DNA from: JAFGJQ01 sp964586145
Lineage (GTDB): Bacteria > Planctomycetota > Phycisphaerae > UBA1845
Reading direction: 5' to 3'
NCBI GenBank assembly: GCA_964586145.1
Contig: CAZPHH010000010.1
Coordinates: 1 to 64,000, forward strand
Length of the DNA: 64,000 bases
Made by a program: the position numbers and the translations under genes. Numbering within the stretch: the first letter of the stretch is position 1; the number at the start of each line of letters is the position of its first letter. Below, in pieces: positions 17,490 to 26,589 of the stretch. The notes under the pieces are model-generated. The model saw only the letters and a program-made list of their open reading frames with translations. It was not told the DNA's origin and made no database searches.

Positions 17490-17759
17490 ATGCCACGCGT
17501 GTGCTATTATACCGGCAGGAAGACCCGAGCGGGACGGCAGTATACCCATCGCGGGAAGGCCAAGTACCTGGGCGGCGTCGGACGGAAAGTCACGGGCAAG
17601 ACCAAGCGGACGTTCCAGGCGAACATCCAGCGCGTCCGGGCCCTGGTGGACGGCAAGGTCTGCCGGATCAAGGTGTCGGCCAAGGCCATTCGAATGGGCC
17701 TGGTCGTCAAGCCGCCGAAGCGGAATTGGCCCCCGCCGGAGACCGCGCCGGCCGAATAG
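17490..17759 (+). CDS. rpmB: 50S ribosomal protein L28
   Basis: 89 residues. The N-terminus MPRVCYYTGRKTRAG matches L28, which opens with a short conserved RVC.xTGK segment, and the rest is basic with VDGKVCRIKVSAKAIRMG, as expected for the C-terminal part. The usual L28 length is 60-80 residues, and the extra tail here is Pro-rich. The ATG at 17490 has GTGGAGA about ten bases upstream; an open frame continues upstream but has no ribosomal similarity. The gene is followed by a strong intrinsic terminator, so it is probably transcribed alone. Confidence 0.92.
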   Translation: MPRVCYYTGRKTRAGRQYTHRGKAKYLGGVGRKVTGKTKRTFQANIQRVRALVDGKVCRIKVSAKAIRMGLVVKPPKRNWPPPETAPAE

Positions 17760-17812
17760 CGCCGCGGAACGGCGTGAACGTCCCGACGTGAACGGGTGAA
17801 TATGCGACTCTT

Positions 17813-17842
17813 GGGCGAGGCGCCGGCCGCCTCGCCTTTTTT
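17813..17842 (+). terminator. intrinsic terminator after rpmB
   Basis: A perfect 8-bp stem, GGCGAGGC / GCCTCGCC, with a GC-rich 7-base loop is followed directly by six T. It lies 54 bases after the rpmB stop and only about 20 bases before the gatC start, so it separates the two genes and argues against any longer form of gatC. Confidence 0.9.
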
Positions 17843-17861
17843 GTTCGCGGGTGGAGGCATC

Positions 17862-18167
17862 TTGAGCACACGGATCGACGAGTCTCTGGTCCGGCACATC
17901 GCCACGCTGTCAAGGCTGAACCTGACGGACGCGGAGGTCGCACAGTTCACCTCGGAGCTGTCCGCCATCGTCGGGTACGTCGACCAACTGTCCCAGGTGA
18001 ACACGGATGATGTGTCTCCTACCGCCCACGTACTGCCCGTCCACAACGTGCTGCGGGCGGACGAGGTCCGGCCATCGCCGGGGCCGGAGGCCGTGCTGGG
18101 CAACGCCCCGCAACGGCAGGACACCTTCTTCCGCGTCCCCAAGGTCCTGGACCAGGACAGTGCGTGA
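17862..18167 (+). CDS. gatC: Asp-tRNA(Asn)/Glu-tRNA(Gln) amidotransferase subunit C
   Basis: 101 residues. GatC holds GatA and GatB together in the enzyme that converts misacylated Glu-tRNA(Gln) or Asp-tRNA(Asn) to the correct amide form. The family pattern is present: DESLVRHIATLSRLNLTDAE near the start, then VGYVDQLSQVNTDDVSPT and a C-terminal FRVPKVLDQ. The start is a TTG with GGTGGAGG five bases upstream. An upstream ATG at 17796 is in frame but would read through the rpmB terminator, so TTG is strongly preferred. gatA follows after nine bases; gatB is not in this window. Confidence 0.95.
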   Translation: MSTRIDESLVRHIATLSRLNLTDAEVAQFTSELSAIVGYVDQLSQVNTDDVSPTAHVLPVHNVLRADEVRPSPGPEAVLGNAPQRQDTFFRVPKVLDQDSA

Positions 18168-18176
18168 GGAGCGCTC

Positions 18177-19634
18177 ATGACGCTGGCGGCGACAGCACGG
18201 GCCATCCGGCAGCGGAAGCAATCCGCGGAAGCGGCGGTGCAGGCCAGTCTGGACGCCATCGCACGCTGGAACGGCACATTTGGAGCGTTCCTCCGCGTCG
18301 AGGCCGACCGGGCCGCGACCCGCGCCCGGGCGGTGGACGCCGCGATCGCCAGAGGTGACGACGTCGGGCCGCTGGCCGGCGTGCCGGTGGCTGTGAAGGA
18401 CAACCTCTGCACGACATTCGGCACCACCGCCTGTGCATCGCGCATCCTGGCGGACTTCCACTCTCCGTACAGCGCGCATGCCGTTGATCGGCTGGAGGCG
18501 GCCGGGGCCGTTGTGGTCGGCAAAACCAACATGGACGAGTTCGCCATGGGCAGCAGCACCGAGACGAGCGCCCTGGCGACCACGCGGAATCCGTGGGATG
18601 CCGAGCGCGTGCCGGGCGGATCGTCCGGCGGATCCGCCGCGGCCGTGGCGCTGGGCCTGGTCGACGGTGCCCTGGGCAGCGACACAGGCGGCTCCATTCG
18701 CCAGCCGGCGTCCTTCTGCGGGGTTGTGGGGCTCAAGCCCACGTATGGACGGGTGTCGCGATACGGGCTGGTGGCGTTTGCCAGCAGCCTGGACCAGATC
18801 GGGCCGTTTGCCCGCACCGCCGAAGACGCCGCCCTGCTGCTGGGTGTGATCGCCGGGCACGACCCGCGGGATTCCACGTCGGTGGACCGACCCGTGCCCG
18901 ACTACGTCGGCGGGCTGGACCGACCTCTGAAAGGACTGCGGATCGGCATTGCGGCCGAGTATTTTGGCGAAGGGCTGGACGACGAGGTGCGAAAGGGCGT
19001 CGAGGGCGCGCTGGCGGTTTTGCAGGAACACGGCGCCGAGGTGCAGGAAGTCCACCTGCCGCACACGCGGTACGCCATCGCCTGCTACTACCTGGTGGCC
19101 ACGGCGGAGGCGTCGAGCAACCTGGCCCGATACGACGGCGTCCATTACGGGTATCGAGCACCGGGCATCGACGACGTGATCGAGATGTACTCCGCCTCGC
19201 GACGGGACGGGTTCGGCCCGGAGGTGAAGCGGCGGATCATGCTCGGGACGTACGCGCTCTCCAGCGGATACTATGACGCCTTTTACCTGAAGGCGCTCAA
19301 AGTGCGAACTCTGTTGCGGCGTGATTTCGAACAGGCGTTCCAAACGGTGGACGTGATCGCGTCGCCGGTGACGCCCACCACGGCATTCCGGCTCGGCGAG
19401 AAGACGGGCGACCCGCTGGCCATGTACCTCGCGGACGTGTACACGACTTCCGTGAACCTGGCGGGTATTCCGGCCATCAGCGTGCCGTGCGGGTTCGATA
19501 GCGCGGGGACGCCGATTGGGCTGCAACTCATGGGGCCGGCGTTCGGCGAAGAGGTGCTGCTGGCGACCGCCCATCAATATCAGCGTGTGACGGATCACCA
19601 TCTGCGGCGTCCGCCGGTGGAAGCGAACGGATAG
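18177..19634 (+). CDS. gatA: Asp-tRNA(Asn)/Glu-tRNA(Gln) amidotransferase subunit A
   Basis: 485 residues, the usual GatA length. It hydrolyses glutamine and passes ammonia to GatB. The amidase-signature triad is in place by spacing: Lys74 in VAVKDN, cis-Ser149 in PGGSSGGS and Ser173 in DTGGSIRQP. The start at 18177 is an ATG with AGGAG upstream, nine bases after the gatC stop. Coupled with gatC, it indicates indirect synthesis of Gln- or Asn-tRNA in this organism. The gene that follows begins only nine bases after the stop. Confidence 0.97.
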   Translation: MTLAATARAIRQRKQSAEAAVQASLDAIARWNGTFGAFLRVEADRAATRARAVDAAIARGDDVGPLAGVPVAVKDNLCTTFGTTACASRILADFHSPYSAHAVDRLEAAGAVVVGKTNMDEFAMGSSTETSALATTRNPWDAERVPGGSSGGSAAAVALGLVDGALGSDTGGSIRQPASFCGVVGLKPTYGRVSRYGLVAFASSLDQIGPFARTAEDAALLLGVIAGHDPRDSTSVDRPVPDYVGGLDRPLKGLRIGIAAEYFGEGLDDEVRKGVEGALAVLQEHGAEVQEVHLPHTRYAIACYYLVATAEASSNLARYDGVHYGYRAPGIDDVIEMYSASRRDGFGPEVKRRIMLGTYALSSGYYDAFYLKALKVRTLLRRDFEQAFQTVDVIASPVTPTTAFRLGEKTGDPLAMYLADVYTTSVNLAGIPAISVPCGFDSAGTPIGLQLMGPAFGEEVLLATAHQYQRVTDHHLRRPPVEANG

Positions 19635-19643
19635 GCCGGGGAG

Positions 19644-20885
19644 TTGGCCACGCATCAACCAGTTCAGGTCTGGCGGGCACGGTTCGTGGTGCCGGTGACC
19701 GGTCCGCCCCTCGAGGACGGGGCCGTTGCAGTACGGGCGGGGGTCGTAACAGCCGTCGGACCGGCCCGCGACGTATCCGGCGACCGAGTCGAGGACCTGG
19801 GCGACGTCGCGCTCGTGCCCGGATTCGTCAACGCCCACACCCATTTCGAGCTATCGCACCTGGCGGGCCGGATTCCGACCGACCGGGGCTTCGTACCATG
19901 GGTGGAGGGCCTGGCTCGCGTTCTGCGCGCGGGCAGGGATGTGGGGCCGTCGGTGGGGGAGGCGGTGCGTTCGGCCATCCGGCAGTCGCTGGCCGCGGGC
20001 GTGACGACGGTGGGTGACATCACGCGTCGGCCGGAGCTCGTCCGGCCGATGTTGGCGGAGGGCGCGATACGGGTGGTGTCGTTCGGAGAAGTTCTTGGAA
20101 TCGGAAGGCTCCGCAAGAAGCTGCCGGCGAAGCTCGCGGCGGCCGTGGATTCCTCGGCTGTGACGCACCGGTTGCGGATCGGCATATCGCCGCACGCGCC
20201 GTACACCGTGGAGCCGGACGGCCTGCGACTCTGCGCCCATCAGGCACGTGAATCCGCGATGCCGTTATGCATCCACGTGGCGGAGACGCAGGACGAAGAG
20301 GCTTTCACCACCGCCGGCGGTGGACCCTTGCGGGAATACCTGGAGCGGTTGGGCGTGTGGGATGGCGCGGCAGCCTGCCCCGGCCTGCGGCCGGTCGAAT
20401 TGCTGTCGGCCTGTGGCCTGCTGGGGCCGCAGACGCTGCTGGCCCACGCGAACTACGTTTCGGACGACGACATCCGCCGTATCGCCGAAGCCGGAGCAAG
20501 TGTGGCCTACTGCCCGCGAACGCACGCGGCGTTCGGACACCCCCCCCACCGTTTCCGCGACATGCTGGCCGCCGGCATCCACGTGTGCGTCGGCACGGAC
20601 AGCCTGGCGTCAAACCCGTCGCTGAGCGTGCTGGACGAATTGCGGCATCTGCACCGCGTACATTCGGACATTCCGGCCGCAACACTGCTTGCCATGGGCA
20701 CGTGCCACGGAGCACGAGCCCTGGGTTGGGGCTCACAGGTGGGCTCCTTGGAGCCGGGAAAAGACGCGGATTTCACGGTTGTTCCCCTGGCTCCCGATGG
20801 TCCCGGCGAGCCGGTCGCCAACATGCTTGCGTCGACGCTGCCGCCCCGGGCGACTTACGTTCTCGGAGAGCGGGTTGCGCTGTGA
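19644..20885 (+). CDS. amidohydrolase of the chlorohydrolase/deaminase (TRZ/ATZ, MtaD-like) group
   Basis: 413 residues. The metal-dependent hydrolase pattern is clear: GFVNAHTHFELSHL carries the HxH pair, ISPHAPYTV and CIHVAETQ the next His residues, and GTDSLASNPS the Asp. This is the layout of deaminases such as the S-adenosylhomocysteine/methylthioadenosine and guanine types; the substrate is not predictable. It starts at a TTG nine bases after gatA, where GGGGAG abuts the start; the start is therefore only moderately sure. It is probably cotranscribed with gatCA. Its last 31 bases overlap the 3' end of the convergent MFS gene. Confidence 0.88.
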   Translation: MATHQPVQVWRARFVVPVTGPPLEDGAVAVRAGVVTAVGPARDVSGDRVEDLGDVALVPGFVNAHTHFELSHLAGRIPTDRGFVPWVEGLARVLRAGRDVGPSVGEAVRSAIRQSLAAGVTTVGDITRRPELVRPMLAEGAIRVVSFGEVLGIGRLRKKLPAKLAAAVDSSAVTHRLRIGISPHAPYTVEPDGLRLCAHQARESAMPLCIHVAETQDEEAFTTAGGGPLREYLERLGVWDGAAACPGLRPVELLSACGLLGPQTLLAHANYVSDDDIRRIAEAGASVAYCPRTHAAFGHPPHRFRDMLAAGIHVCVGTDSLASNPSLSVLDELRHLHRVHSDIPAATLLAMGTCHGARALGWGSQVGSLEPGKDADFTVVPLAPDGPGEPVANMLASTLPPRATYVLGERVAL

Positions 20886-22234
20886 TCGCCGGCCGGCGGT
20901 TCGGTCCGGGCCAGGTCGCTATACCCCAGGAAGCCAAGGAAACTGAACACGCAGGCGATCAGCCACACCGGCCAGCCGATCCAATGCCAGAGCAGCACAC
21001 CAAGGCCGGGCATGATCAGGCCTCGTAGTCCGCTCAGCGTGACGTGAATGCCCATGTAGATTTCCGCCTGGTCCGGGCGGGCAAAATGCAGGTGGCCGAG
21101 GTTGTAGGCCAGCGCCCCACCGGCATAGGCCAATCCCAGGAGTATCGCGCGGAGCGTGAACACGACGAGAGCCAGAGTGACGGCCGCACCGCCGACCCGG
21201 TCTGCGTAGAGCACAAACAGCGTGCCAACGGTCCCGGTCGCGATGGAGCCGAACCAGCACAGGCCGTTGACCACGCGGAACGGCAGCACGCCCACCCGGT
21301 CAAACCAGTGCCCGAGCCCGTGCAGCGCCAGAAGCATGACGAGCCTGGGGATGCCATCCAGCAGGGCCGTAGCGATGAGGAAGGTGCGCGGGTTGCCGCC
21401 CATCCGTGCCGGCAGCTCGCTGGCGACCACAAAGATCACGACCGTACGCACGAGCAGGTTTCCCACGCCGGTCGACATCAGGGAAACCATGTAGCGGGTG
21501 AAACGCGGGTCGTCGCGAAAGACGCGAACGGCCTGCCGGCAGAGGACAATCGGGTTCGCGGCGTCCCACGCGCTGATCCGACGCGCTGAGCCGGGTGCGA
21601 CGCTGCCCCGAAGGCGGCTGAGCTCAGCCGCTTCCCCGCGAACGCGAACCCTTCGGATGAGCAGCGTACCCGCCACTCCGCACAGGGCGATGAACGGAAA
21701 GACCAGGCGGTAGGAGTTCGGCCACTTGTCGAAGAGGGCGGCGCTGGCCATGACGGCCACGATCCCTGTGAGTGCGCGCACCATTTGAAACCGGGCGGTG
21801 GCCCGGCCGCGGATGGACACGGGGTAGTTCGCTCTCCAAAGCGCGGTGCGGACGGTGATGACGCCGGTCATGAAGAACTGCGAGGCGGCCATCTGTGCGA
21901 CGAAGCACCACGTCCCGAACGGACTGGTGGGGGTCAGAACGACGGCGGCCAGCGCCAGGGTGACGCCAGCGGCGGCCACGGTCATCAGGGCGATCTTCCG
22001 GCGTCCGACGCACAGGGCGCCCCAGACCATACTGGTGATGTAGACGCCGACGGGTGCGGTGGAGGCGATCCACACCTGCAGCGCGCTGCCGCGGAATGTC
22101 TCCTGCACGACCACCGCGGCGAAGTTGCCCTCCACGATGCCGGCCACCAGGCCCCACGGCAGCATGTGCAGAAACTCGTAGAAGTAGTTGCGGCGGCAGA
22201 AAACAGGCAGGCGTTGGGCAGCGATGCAGTCCAC
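20855..22234 (-). CDS. major facilitator superfamily-like transporter
   Basis: 459 residues with about twelve hydrophobic segments in two halves linked by a charged stretch around residues 205-240. The N-terminal half has VGVYITSMVWGALCVGRRKIAL near residue 62, which fits the MFS loop 2-3 position with the basic GRRK. No substrate-specific motif is recognised. The start used is the GTG at 22234; an ATG at residue 24 lies inside the first membrane helix and is less likely. The 3' end overlaps the convergent amidohydrolase gene by 31 bases. Confidence 0.82.
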   Translation of the reverse strand: MDCIAAQRLPVFCRRNYFYEFLHMLPWGLVAGIVEGNFAAVVVQETFRGSALQVWIASTAPVGVYITSMVWGALCVGRRKIALMTVAAAGVTLALAAVVLTPTSPFGTWCFVAQMAASQFFMTGVITVRTALWRANYPVSIRGRATARFQMVRALTGIVAVMASAALFDKWPNSYRLVFPFIALCGVAGTLLIRRVRVRGEAAELSRLRGSVAPGSARRISAWDAANPIVLCRQAVRVFRDDPRFTRYMVSLMSTGVGNLLVRTVVIFVVASELPARMGGNPRTFLIATALLDGIPRLVMLLALHGLGHWFDRVGVLPFRVVNGLCWFGSIATGTVGTLFVLYADRVGGAAVTLALVVFTLRAILLGLAYAGGALAYNLGHLHFARPDQAEIYMGIHVTLSGLRGLIMPGLGVLLWHWIGWPVWLIACVFSFLGFLGYSDLARTEPPAGDHSATRSPRT

Positions 22235-22405
22235 GGACTCGGGTCTCCGGCGCGGCGGCGGACACCACCGCGGTTTCTCTCGATCCGCACGGGAGTTAGG
22301 TACCCGGCCGCTAACCGCGTGTCAAAGAGACGCGCGGTGGTTCGCCTTCGGCGTGGGTCACCCACCTGAAAGGACGAAACCGCGTCATACCTGTCCGGAC
22401 GAGTG

Positions 22406-23947
22406 TCACTCGGGGGGCTTGGCCGGCAGCACACCCGCGTCGCGCAGTGCCTGCACGATGACATCCGTGTATTGCCGGGCCCCCTTCGGGTTGTTGTGGC
22501 CGACCGAGGCGTAGATACATGGCAGGAGCTGCGGCGCTGCCTCCGGCCTGGCGCAGGCCTCGATCCGATACTCCAGAAGGGGGTCTTCGGGAAACACAGG
22601 CATGGGAACGTCCAAAGCGTCTTCCAACTCCGGCCTGCTCACCAGTCCCCAGAGGAAGGCATCCGGCGCGAAGACGGCATTCCGGGGCCCGAAGCCGGGG
22701 TCGACGAACACGATCGGGGGCTGGTTCCGCGACACATCAGCGACAACCTCGACGGCGCGCTGCAGGCTCTCCCGTGCCACGGCATCGAACACGGCGGAGT
22801 TCTGAATCAGTGACGCGATGCCCCGCCGCAGCTCGTCCAGGTCTTCCTCCGGGACCTCTGCCGAAAGGGCCAGCGCCTCCAGTTGGGAAACGTCGGTCTC
22901 GGCGCTGACAAACTGAAAATAGCCGGTCACCACGATCACTGCGTTCGGGGCCCGTTCGCGCACGAGGCGCAAAAGGCCGATCATCTCCGTTTCGCAGACG
23001 TCACGGGTAAGGTCCGCCAGCGCGTTGCTGTCCACGTCCGTCGACAACAAGGTCGTGAAGACCCCGACATCGTTGATGCAGCCGTCCATCAGAACCAGGT
23101 CCAGGGTCTCGGGAGACTCCATCTCCTCGGCCTGCACGGTGATGGAGGTGAACGCCTTGGGCACTTCGCCGTCGCAATCACCGGTGCAGGTCCCATCCTC
23201 GGGGCGGGAGACGATTCTCGCGCCGGAGATGGCCCGAATCTGCCGGACGACGTGCAGGCCGGTTTCCTCCGTAATGGTCCGGGCGACCCGTGTGGTGAAC
23301 TTGTCGTCCTCCAGCAGCCCGTTGCCCCACATCATGGAATCGCCGATCACCGCCATGTAGAAGTAACCCGGAGCCAGACGCAAATGGGCCGGAAAGAGCG
23401 GCGCCCCGCTGCCCGACCCGGTGTCCACGAAGATGTCGAGACGGGCCTGCCGCAAAAGGCCGGCCGGGAGAAGCACGCCGAATCGTACGCCGTCGCCGTC
23501 CTCCGCCTCATCCAGCGGGTCCGGCCAGAACACGCCCACACCCGCCAGCAATCGCTCCCGCACGGCGTGATGCAGATCCGCCGGCTCCATCTGCGGCTGC
23601 AGCCGACCCGGATCCGCAGCCGCGGCACGCTCGAGCGCGGTGACAGTCCCGGTCCCCTCGTGGACCAGCCGCATCTGCACACGATCCACGTCCGACGCCA
23701 CCAGGTGCGTGTAGAAACCAACCACTTCGCCCGCGTCCCGGCCCGCAGGGTCCAGGTTGCCCCGAAACTGAGGGCTGTAGACGGGTTCCGAGCCCATCCG
23801 CGGCGCGTCCAGCCCCTCGGTGCGAACCACATAAACCCGAGCAAGCGAACTGACCCTCGGAGGAAGTTTCGGCGGTTCTTCGGAGCGGCATCCCAGAAGT
23901 GCCCCGATGGCCGCCACGACAATCCCTGTCTGGAAACGGCAGGTCAT
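22406..23947 (-). CDS. SGNH/GDSL-type hydrolase lipoprotein
   Basis: 513 residues. The short signal peptide ends in ALLGC, a lipobox. The first half (about residues 20-200) is a domain I do not recognise. The second half is SGNH-like: block I AVIGDSMMWGNG with the nucleophile Ser, block III DGCIND with the Asn, and a late VGHNNPKG with the His. The Asp usually three residues before that His appears replaced by Ser, so activity should be checked. SGNH proteins act on esters of lipids and sugars, including acetyl groups on cell-wall polymers. The ATG at 23947 directly precedes the signal peptide. It is divergent from the S9 peptidase. Confidence 0.8.
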   Translation of the reverse strand: MTCRFQTGIVVAAIGALLGCRSEEPPKLPPRVSSLARVYVVRTEGLDAPRMGSEPVYSPQFRGNLDPAGRDAGEVVGFYTHLVASDVDRVQMRLVHEGTGTVTALERAAAADPGRLQPQMEPADLHHAVRERLLAGVGVFWPDPLDEAEDGDGVRFGVLLPAGLLRQARLDIFVDTGSGSGAPLFPAHLRLAPGYFYMAVIGDSMMWGNGLLEDDKFTTRVARTITEETGLHVVRQIRAISGARIVSRPEDGTCTGDCDGEVPKAFTSITVQAEEMESPETLDLVLMDGCINDVGVFTTLLSTDVDSNALADLTRDVCETEMIGLLRLVRERAPNAVIVVTGYFQFVSAETDVSQLEALALSAEVPEEDLDELRRGIASLIQNSAVFDAVARESLQRAVEVVADVSRNQPPIVFVDPGFGPRNAVFAPDAFLWGLVSRPELEDALDVPMPVFPEDPLLEYRIEACARPEAAPQLLPCIYASVGHNNPKGARQYTDVIVQALRDAGVLPAKPPE

Positions 23948-24195
23948 GGCCTCTCCGGTGGACGGGCATGCGGCGGATGTCGTTCGCCCGTGCCGCCAAA
24001 CAGGATACCCCCCGCCCGCCGACCTGTCCAAACGGCGGTCTGGAAGGCGCCTGACGGCCGCTGGCTGTCAAATCTTGTCACGATCCTGGGCCGGGGGTGC
24101 AGCGGCCGCGAGAGCGACAGTAGACTATGCCCCGTTTCCGCGAGGCCGGCACATTCAGTGAGCCGGCGGGACCGTTGCGAAGGAGGACCATCGCC

Positions 24196-26325
24196 ATGTT
24201 CCGGATCACACGCATTGGAGTGCTTGCCGGTGTGCTGCTCTGGGCGACCGGGTGCGAGCCGTTGCGTCCGCTGACGCAAACGGGCCCGGCCCCACAGGCC
24301 GCCACCGAGAAACCCCCGGTCCCGCCCTCGGAGCCAAAACCCATGCCGGAGGCCCCTGTCGCCTCCGGGCGGCCGTACGATTCCGTGCCGCTCATCCCAC
24401 GCCGGGTGTTGTTTGGAAACCCGGATCGCCTCAGTCCGAAGCTGAGCCCGGACGGATCGAAGCTGGGGTTTGTGGCGCCGGTAGACGACGTGCTGAATGT
24501 CTGGGTGGGACCGTCGGATGACCCGTCGTCGGCGCGGCCCGTCACTCGGGACACGCACCGCGGGATTCGCTCGTTCTTCTTCGCCTATACCAACGAGCAC
24601 GTGGTCTACATCCAGGACCGGGACGGGGATGAGAACTGGCGGGTCTACGCCGTGGACCTGGAAGCCAACGAGACGCGGGAGCTGACCCCGGGCAGCGGAG
24701 TCCGGGCGCAGATCCAGGAAGTCAGCCCCCGGTTTCCCGACGAGATTCTGATCGGCCTGAACGACCGGGACCCGCGGTTCCACGACCTGTACCGCGTGAA
24801 CATCCGCACGGGCGAGAAAACGCGGGTGCAGGAGAACGAGCAGTTCGCCTCGTTCGTTACCGATGAGGAATTCCAGGTTCGATTCGGCATGCGCATCACC
24901 CCGGATGGCGGCAACGAGCTGCTGCGTCGGGCGGGCGATGCGTGGGAGCCGTTCCTGGCCGTCGGCCCGGATGACACCCTCACGACCCGCCCGTTGGGCT
25001 TTGACGAGTCGGGCCGAACCTTGTTCATGCTCGACAGCCGCAACCGGAATACCGCCGGCCTGACCGCCGTAAACGCGGAGACCGCCGAGACGACGCTGCT
25101 CTTCCAGGATGGCCGGGCGGACGTGGACCGCATCCTCCGGCATCCCACGCGCAAAACGATCCAGGCCGTCGGCGCGAACTACCTGCGACCGAGCTGGACG
25201 TTCAACGACCTGCGGGTCCAGGCGGATTTCGAGCTTCTGGAGGGGTTCACGGACGGCGACGTCAGCGTCTTCAGCCGCAGCCTGGACGACCGGCAGTGGA
25301 TCGTCGTGATTGAAGTGGACGACGGGCCGGTCCAGTTCCATCACTTCGACCGCACGCAGCGCAAGTCGCACTTCCTGTTCACGAACAACCGCGCGCTGGA
25401 GGATGCGGCACTGGCCGGAATGCACCCGGTGGTCATTCCCGCACGGGACGGGCTGGAACTGGTGAGCTACCTCACCCTGCCGGTCGGCACGGATGAAGAC
25501 GAAGACGGCCGACCCGCCGAGCCCCTGCCCCTGGTGCTATTCGTGCATGGGGGACCCTGGGGGCGGGACGTCTGGGGCTACAACGCACACCACCAGTGGC
25601 TGGCCAATCGCGGATACGCGGTGTTGAGCGTGAACTTCCGCGGTTCGACGGGGTTCGGCAAGAATTTCGTCAACGCGGGCGACCGCGAGTGGGCGGGCAA
25701 AATGCACGACGACCTGATCGACGCCGTGCAGTGGGCCGTCGAGACCGGCGTGGCGGACCCGCAACGCATCGCGATCATGGGCGGCAGCTACGGCGGCTTC
25801 GCCACGCTGGTGGGGCTGACGTTCACCCCGGAAGTGTTCGCGTGCGGCGTGGACATCGTCGGCGTGTCGAACATCCTGACCTGGATCGAGTCCATCCCGC
25901 CGTACTGGGCGCCGCTGCGCGACCTGTTCGCCCGGCGGGTGGGAGATTTCCGAACCGAAGAGGGCCGCCGATTCCTCCAGGAGCGATCGCCCCTGACCCA
26001 CGTAGACCGGATCGGCCGGCCGCTGCTCATCGGCCAGGGCGCCAACGACCCGCGCGTGAAGAAGGCCGAGTCGGACCAGATCGTCGAGGCCATGCAGGCC
26101 CGGAACATCCCCGTGACCTACGTTCTGTATCCCGACGAGGGCCACGGCTTCGCCCGGCCGCCAAACCGGATGTCGTTCAACGCGGTGGCGGAGGCGTTTC
26201 TGGCAAAGCACCTTGGGGGCCGGTCTGAGCCGTTCGGGGACGAGTTCGAGGGATCCAGCATCACCGTTCCCGCCGGCGCCGAGGAAGTGGCCGGGCTGGC
26301 CGAGACCCTGAGGGCAAAGCCGTAA
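24196..26325 (+). CDS. S9-family prolyl oligopeptidase, lipoprotein
   Basis: 709 residues. The signal peptide ends in LLWATGC (lipobox), then a Pro-rich linker (residues 20-55), a beta-propeller domain with repeated DG/NxxW-like blades (about residues 60-420), and an alpha/beta-hydrolase domain. The catalytic triad is visible: Ser in MGGSYGGF, Asp in GANDPRVKK and His in PDEGHGFA. FVHGGPWGRD forms the oxyanion region. These enzymes cleave short peptides, often after Pro; here it should act in the periplasm or at the outer membrane. The ATG at 24196 has AAGGAGG about nine bases upstream and is far better than earlier in-frame starts. Confidence 0.95.
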   Translation: MFRITRIGVLAGVLLWATGCEPLRPLTQTGPAPQAATEKPPVPPSEPKPMPEAPVASGRPYDSVPLIPRRVLFGNPDRLSPKLSPDGSKLGFVAPVDDVLNVWVGPSDDPSSARPVTRDTHRGIRSFFFAYTNEHVVYIQDRDGDENWRVYAVDLEANETRELTPGSGVRAQIQEVSPRFPDEILIGLNDRDPRFHDLYRVNIRTGEKTRVQENEQFASFVTDEEFQVRFGMRITPDGGNELLRRAGDAWEPFLAVGPDDTLTTRPLGFDESGRTLFMLDSRNRNTAGLTAVNAETAETTLLFQDGRADVDRILRHPTRKTIQAVGANYLRPSWTFNDLRVQADFELLEGFTDGDVSVFSRSLDDRQWIVVIEVDDGPVQFHHFDRTQRKSHFLFTNNRALEDAALAGMHPVVIPARDGLELVSYLTLPVGTDEDEDGRPAEPLPLVLFVHGGPWGRDVWGYNAHHQWLANRGYAVLSVNFRGSTGFGKNFVNAGDREWAGKMHDDLIDAVQWAVETGVADPQRIAIMGGSYGGFATLVGLTFTPEVFACGVDIVGVSNILTWIESIPPYWAPLRDLFARRVGDFRTEEGRRFLQERSPLTHVDRIGRPLLIGQGANDPRVKKAESDQIVEAMQARNIPVTYVLYPDEGHGFARPPNRMSFNAVAEAFLAKHLGGRSEPFGDEFEGSSITVPAGAEEVAGLAETLRAKP

Positions 26326-26404
26326 GCAATGGTGCGGCGCGCCCGGACAAACGGGACCGGCCCCCCGGGGAACCGGATGAGCGTTCCGCGTGCAGTGGAG
26401 AGAC

Positions 26405-26486
26405 TGCGCGAGGAGGGACTCGAACCCACACCCCTTTCGGGACTGGAACCTAAATCCAGCGCGTCTGCCAGTTCCGCCACTCGCGC
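26405..26486 (-). tRNA. tRNA-Leu (anticodon UAG)
   Basis: Class II tRNA of 82 nt. The acceptor stem is GCGCGAG / CTCGCGC with discriminator A. The anticodon arm CTGGA-TTTAGGT-TCCAG places TAG at positions 34-36, so it reads CUN Leu codons. A long variable arm (TCCCGAAAGGGG) precedes a T arm with TTCGAGT. One T-stem pair appears mismatched. CCA is not encoded. It lies in the gap between the S9 peptidase and the zinc-ribbon gene. Confidence 0.95.
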
Positions 26487-26589
26487 ATGGGCGGTGCGGG
26501 CGATTGTCCGCGCCCTGCCGGTCGTGGTCAAGGCAGTCTCTGCGCGAGGCGGGAAGGGCCGACGTCGGCCGCACGCAGAGCGGCGTGGT

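Noticed and set aside
17910..19844. Long minus-strand open frame (644 aa) opposite gatC/gatA
   Set aside because: gatC and gatA are certain; this frame is a shadow with no motif.
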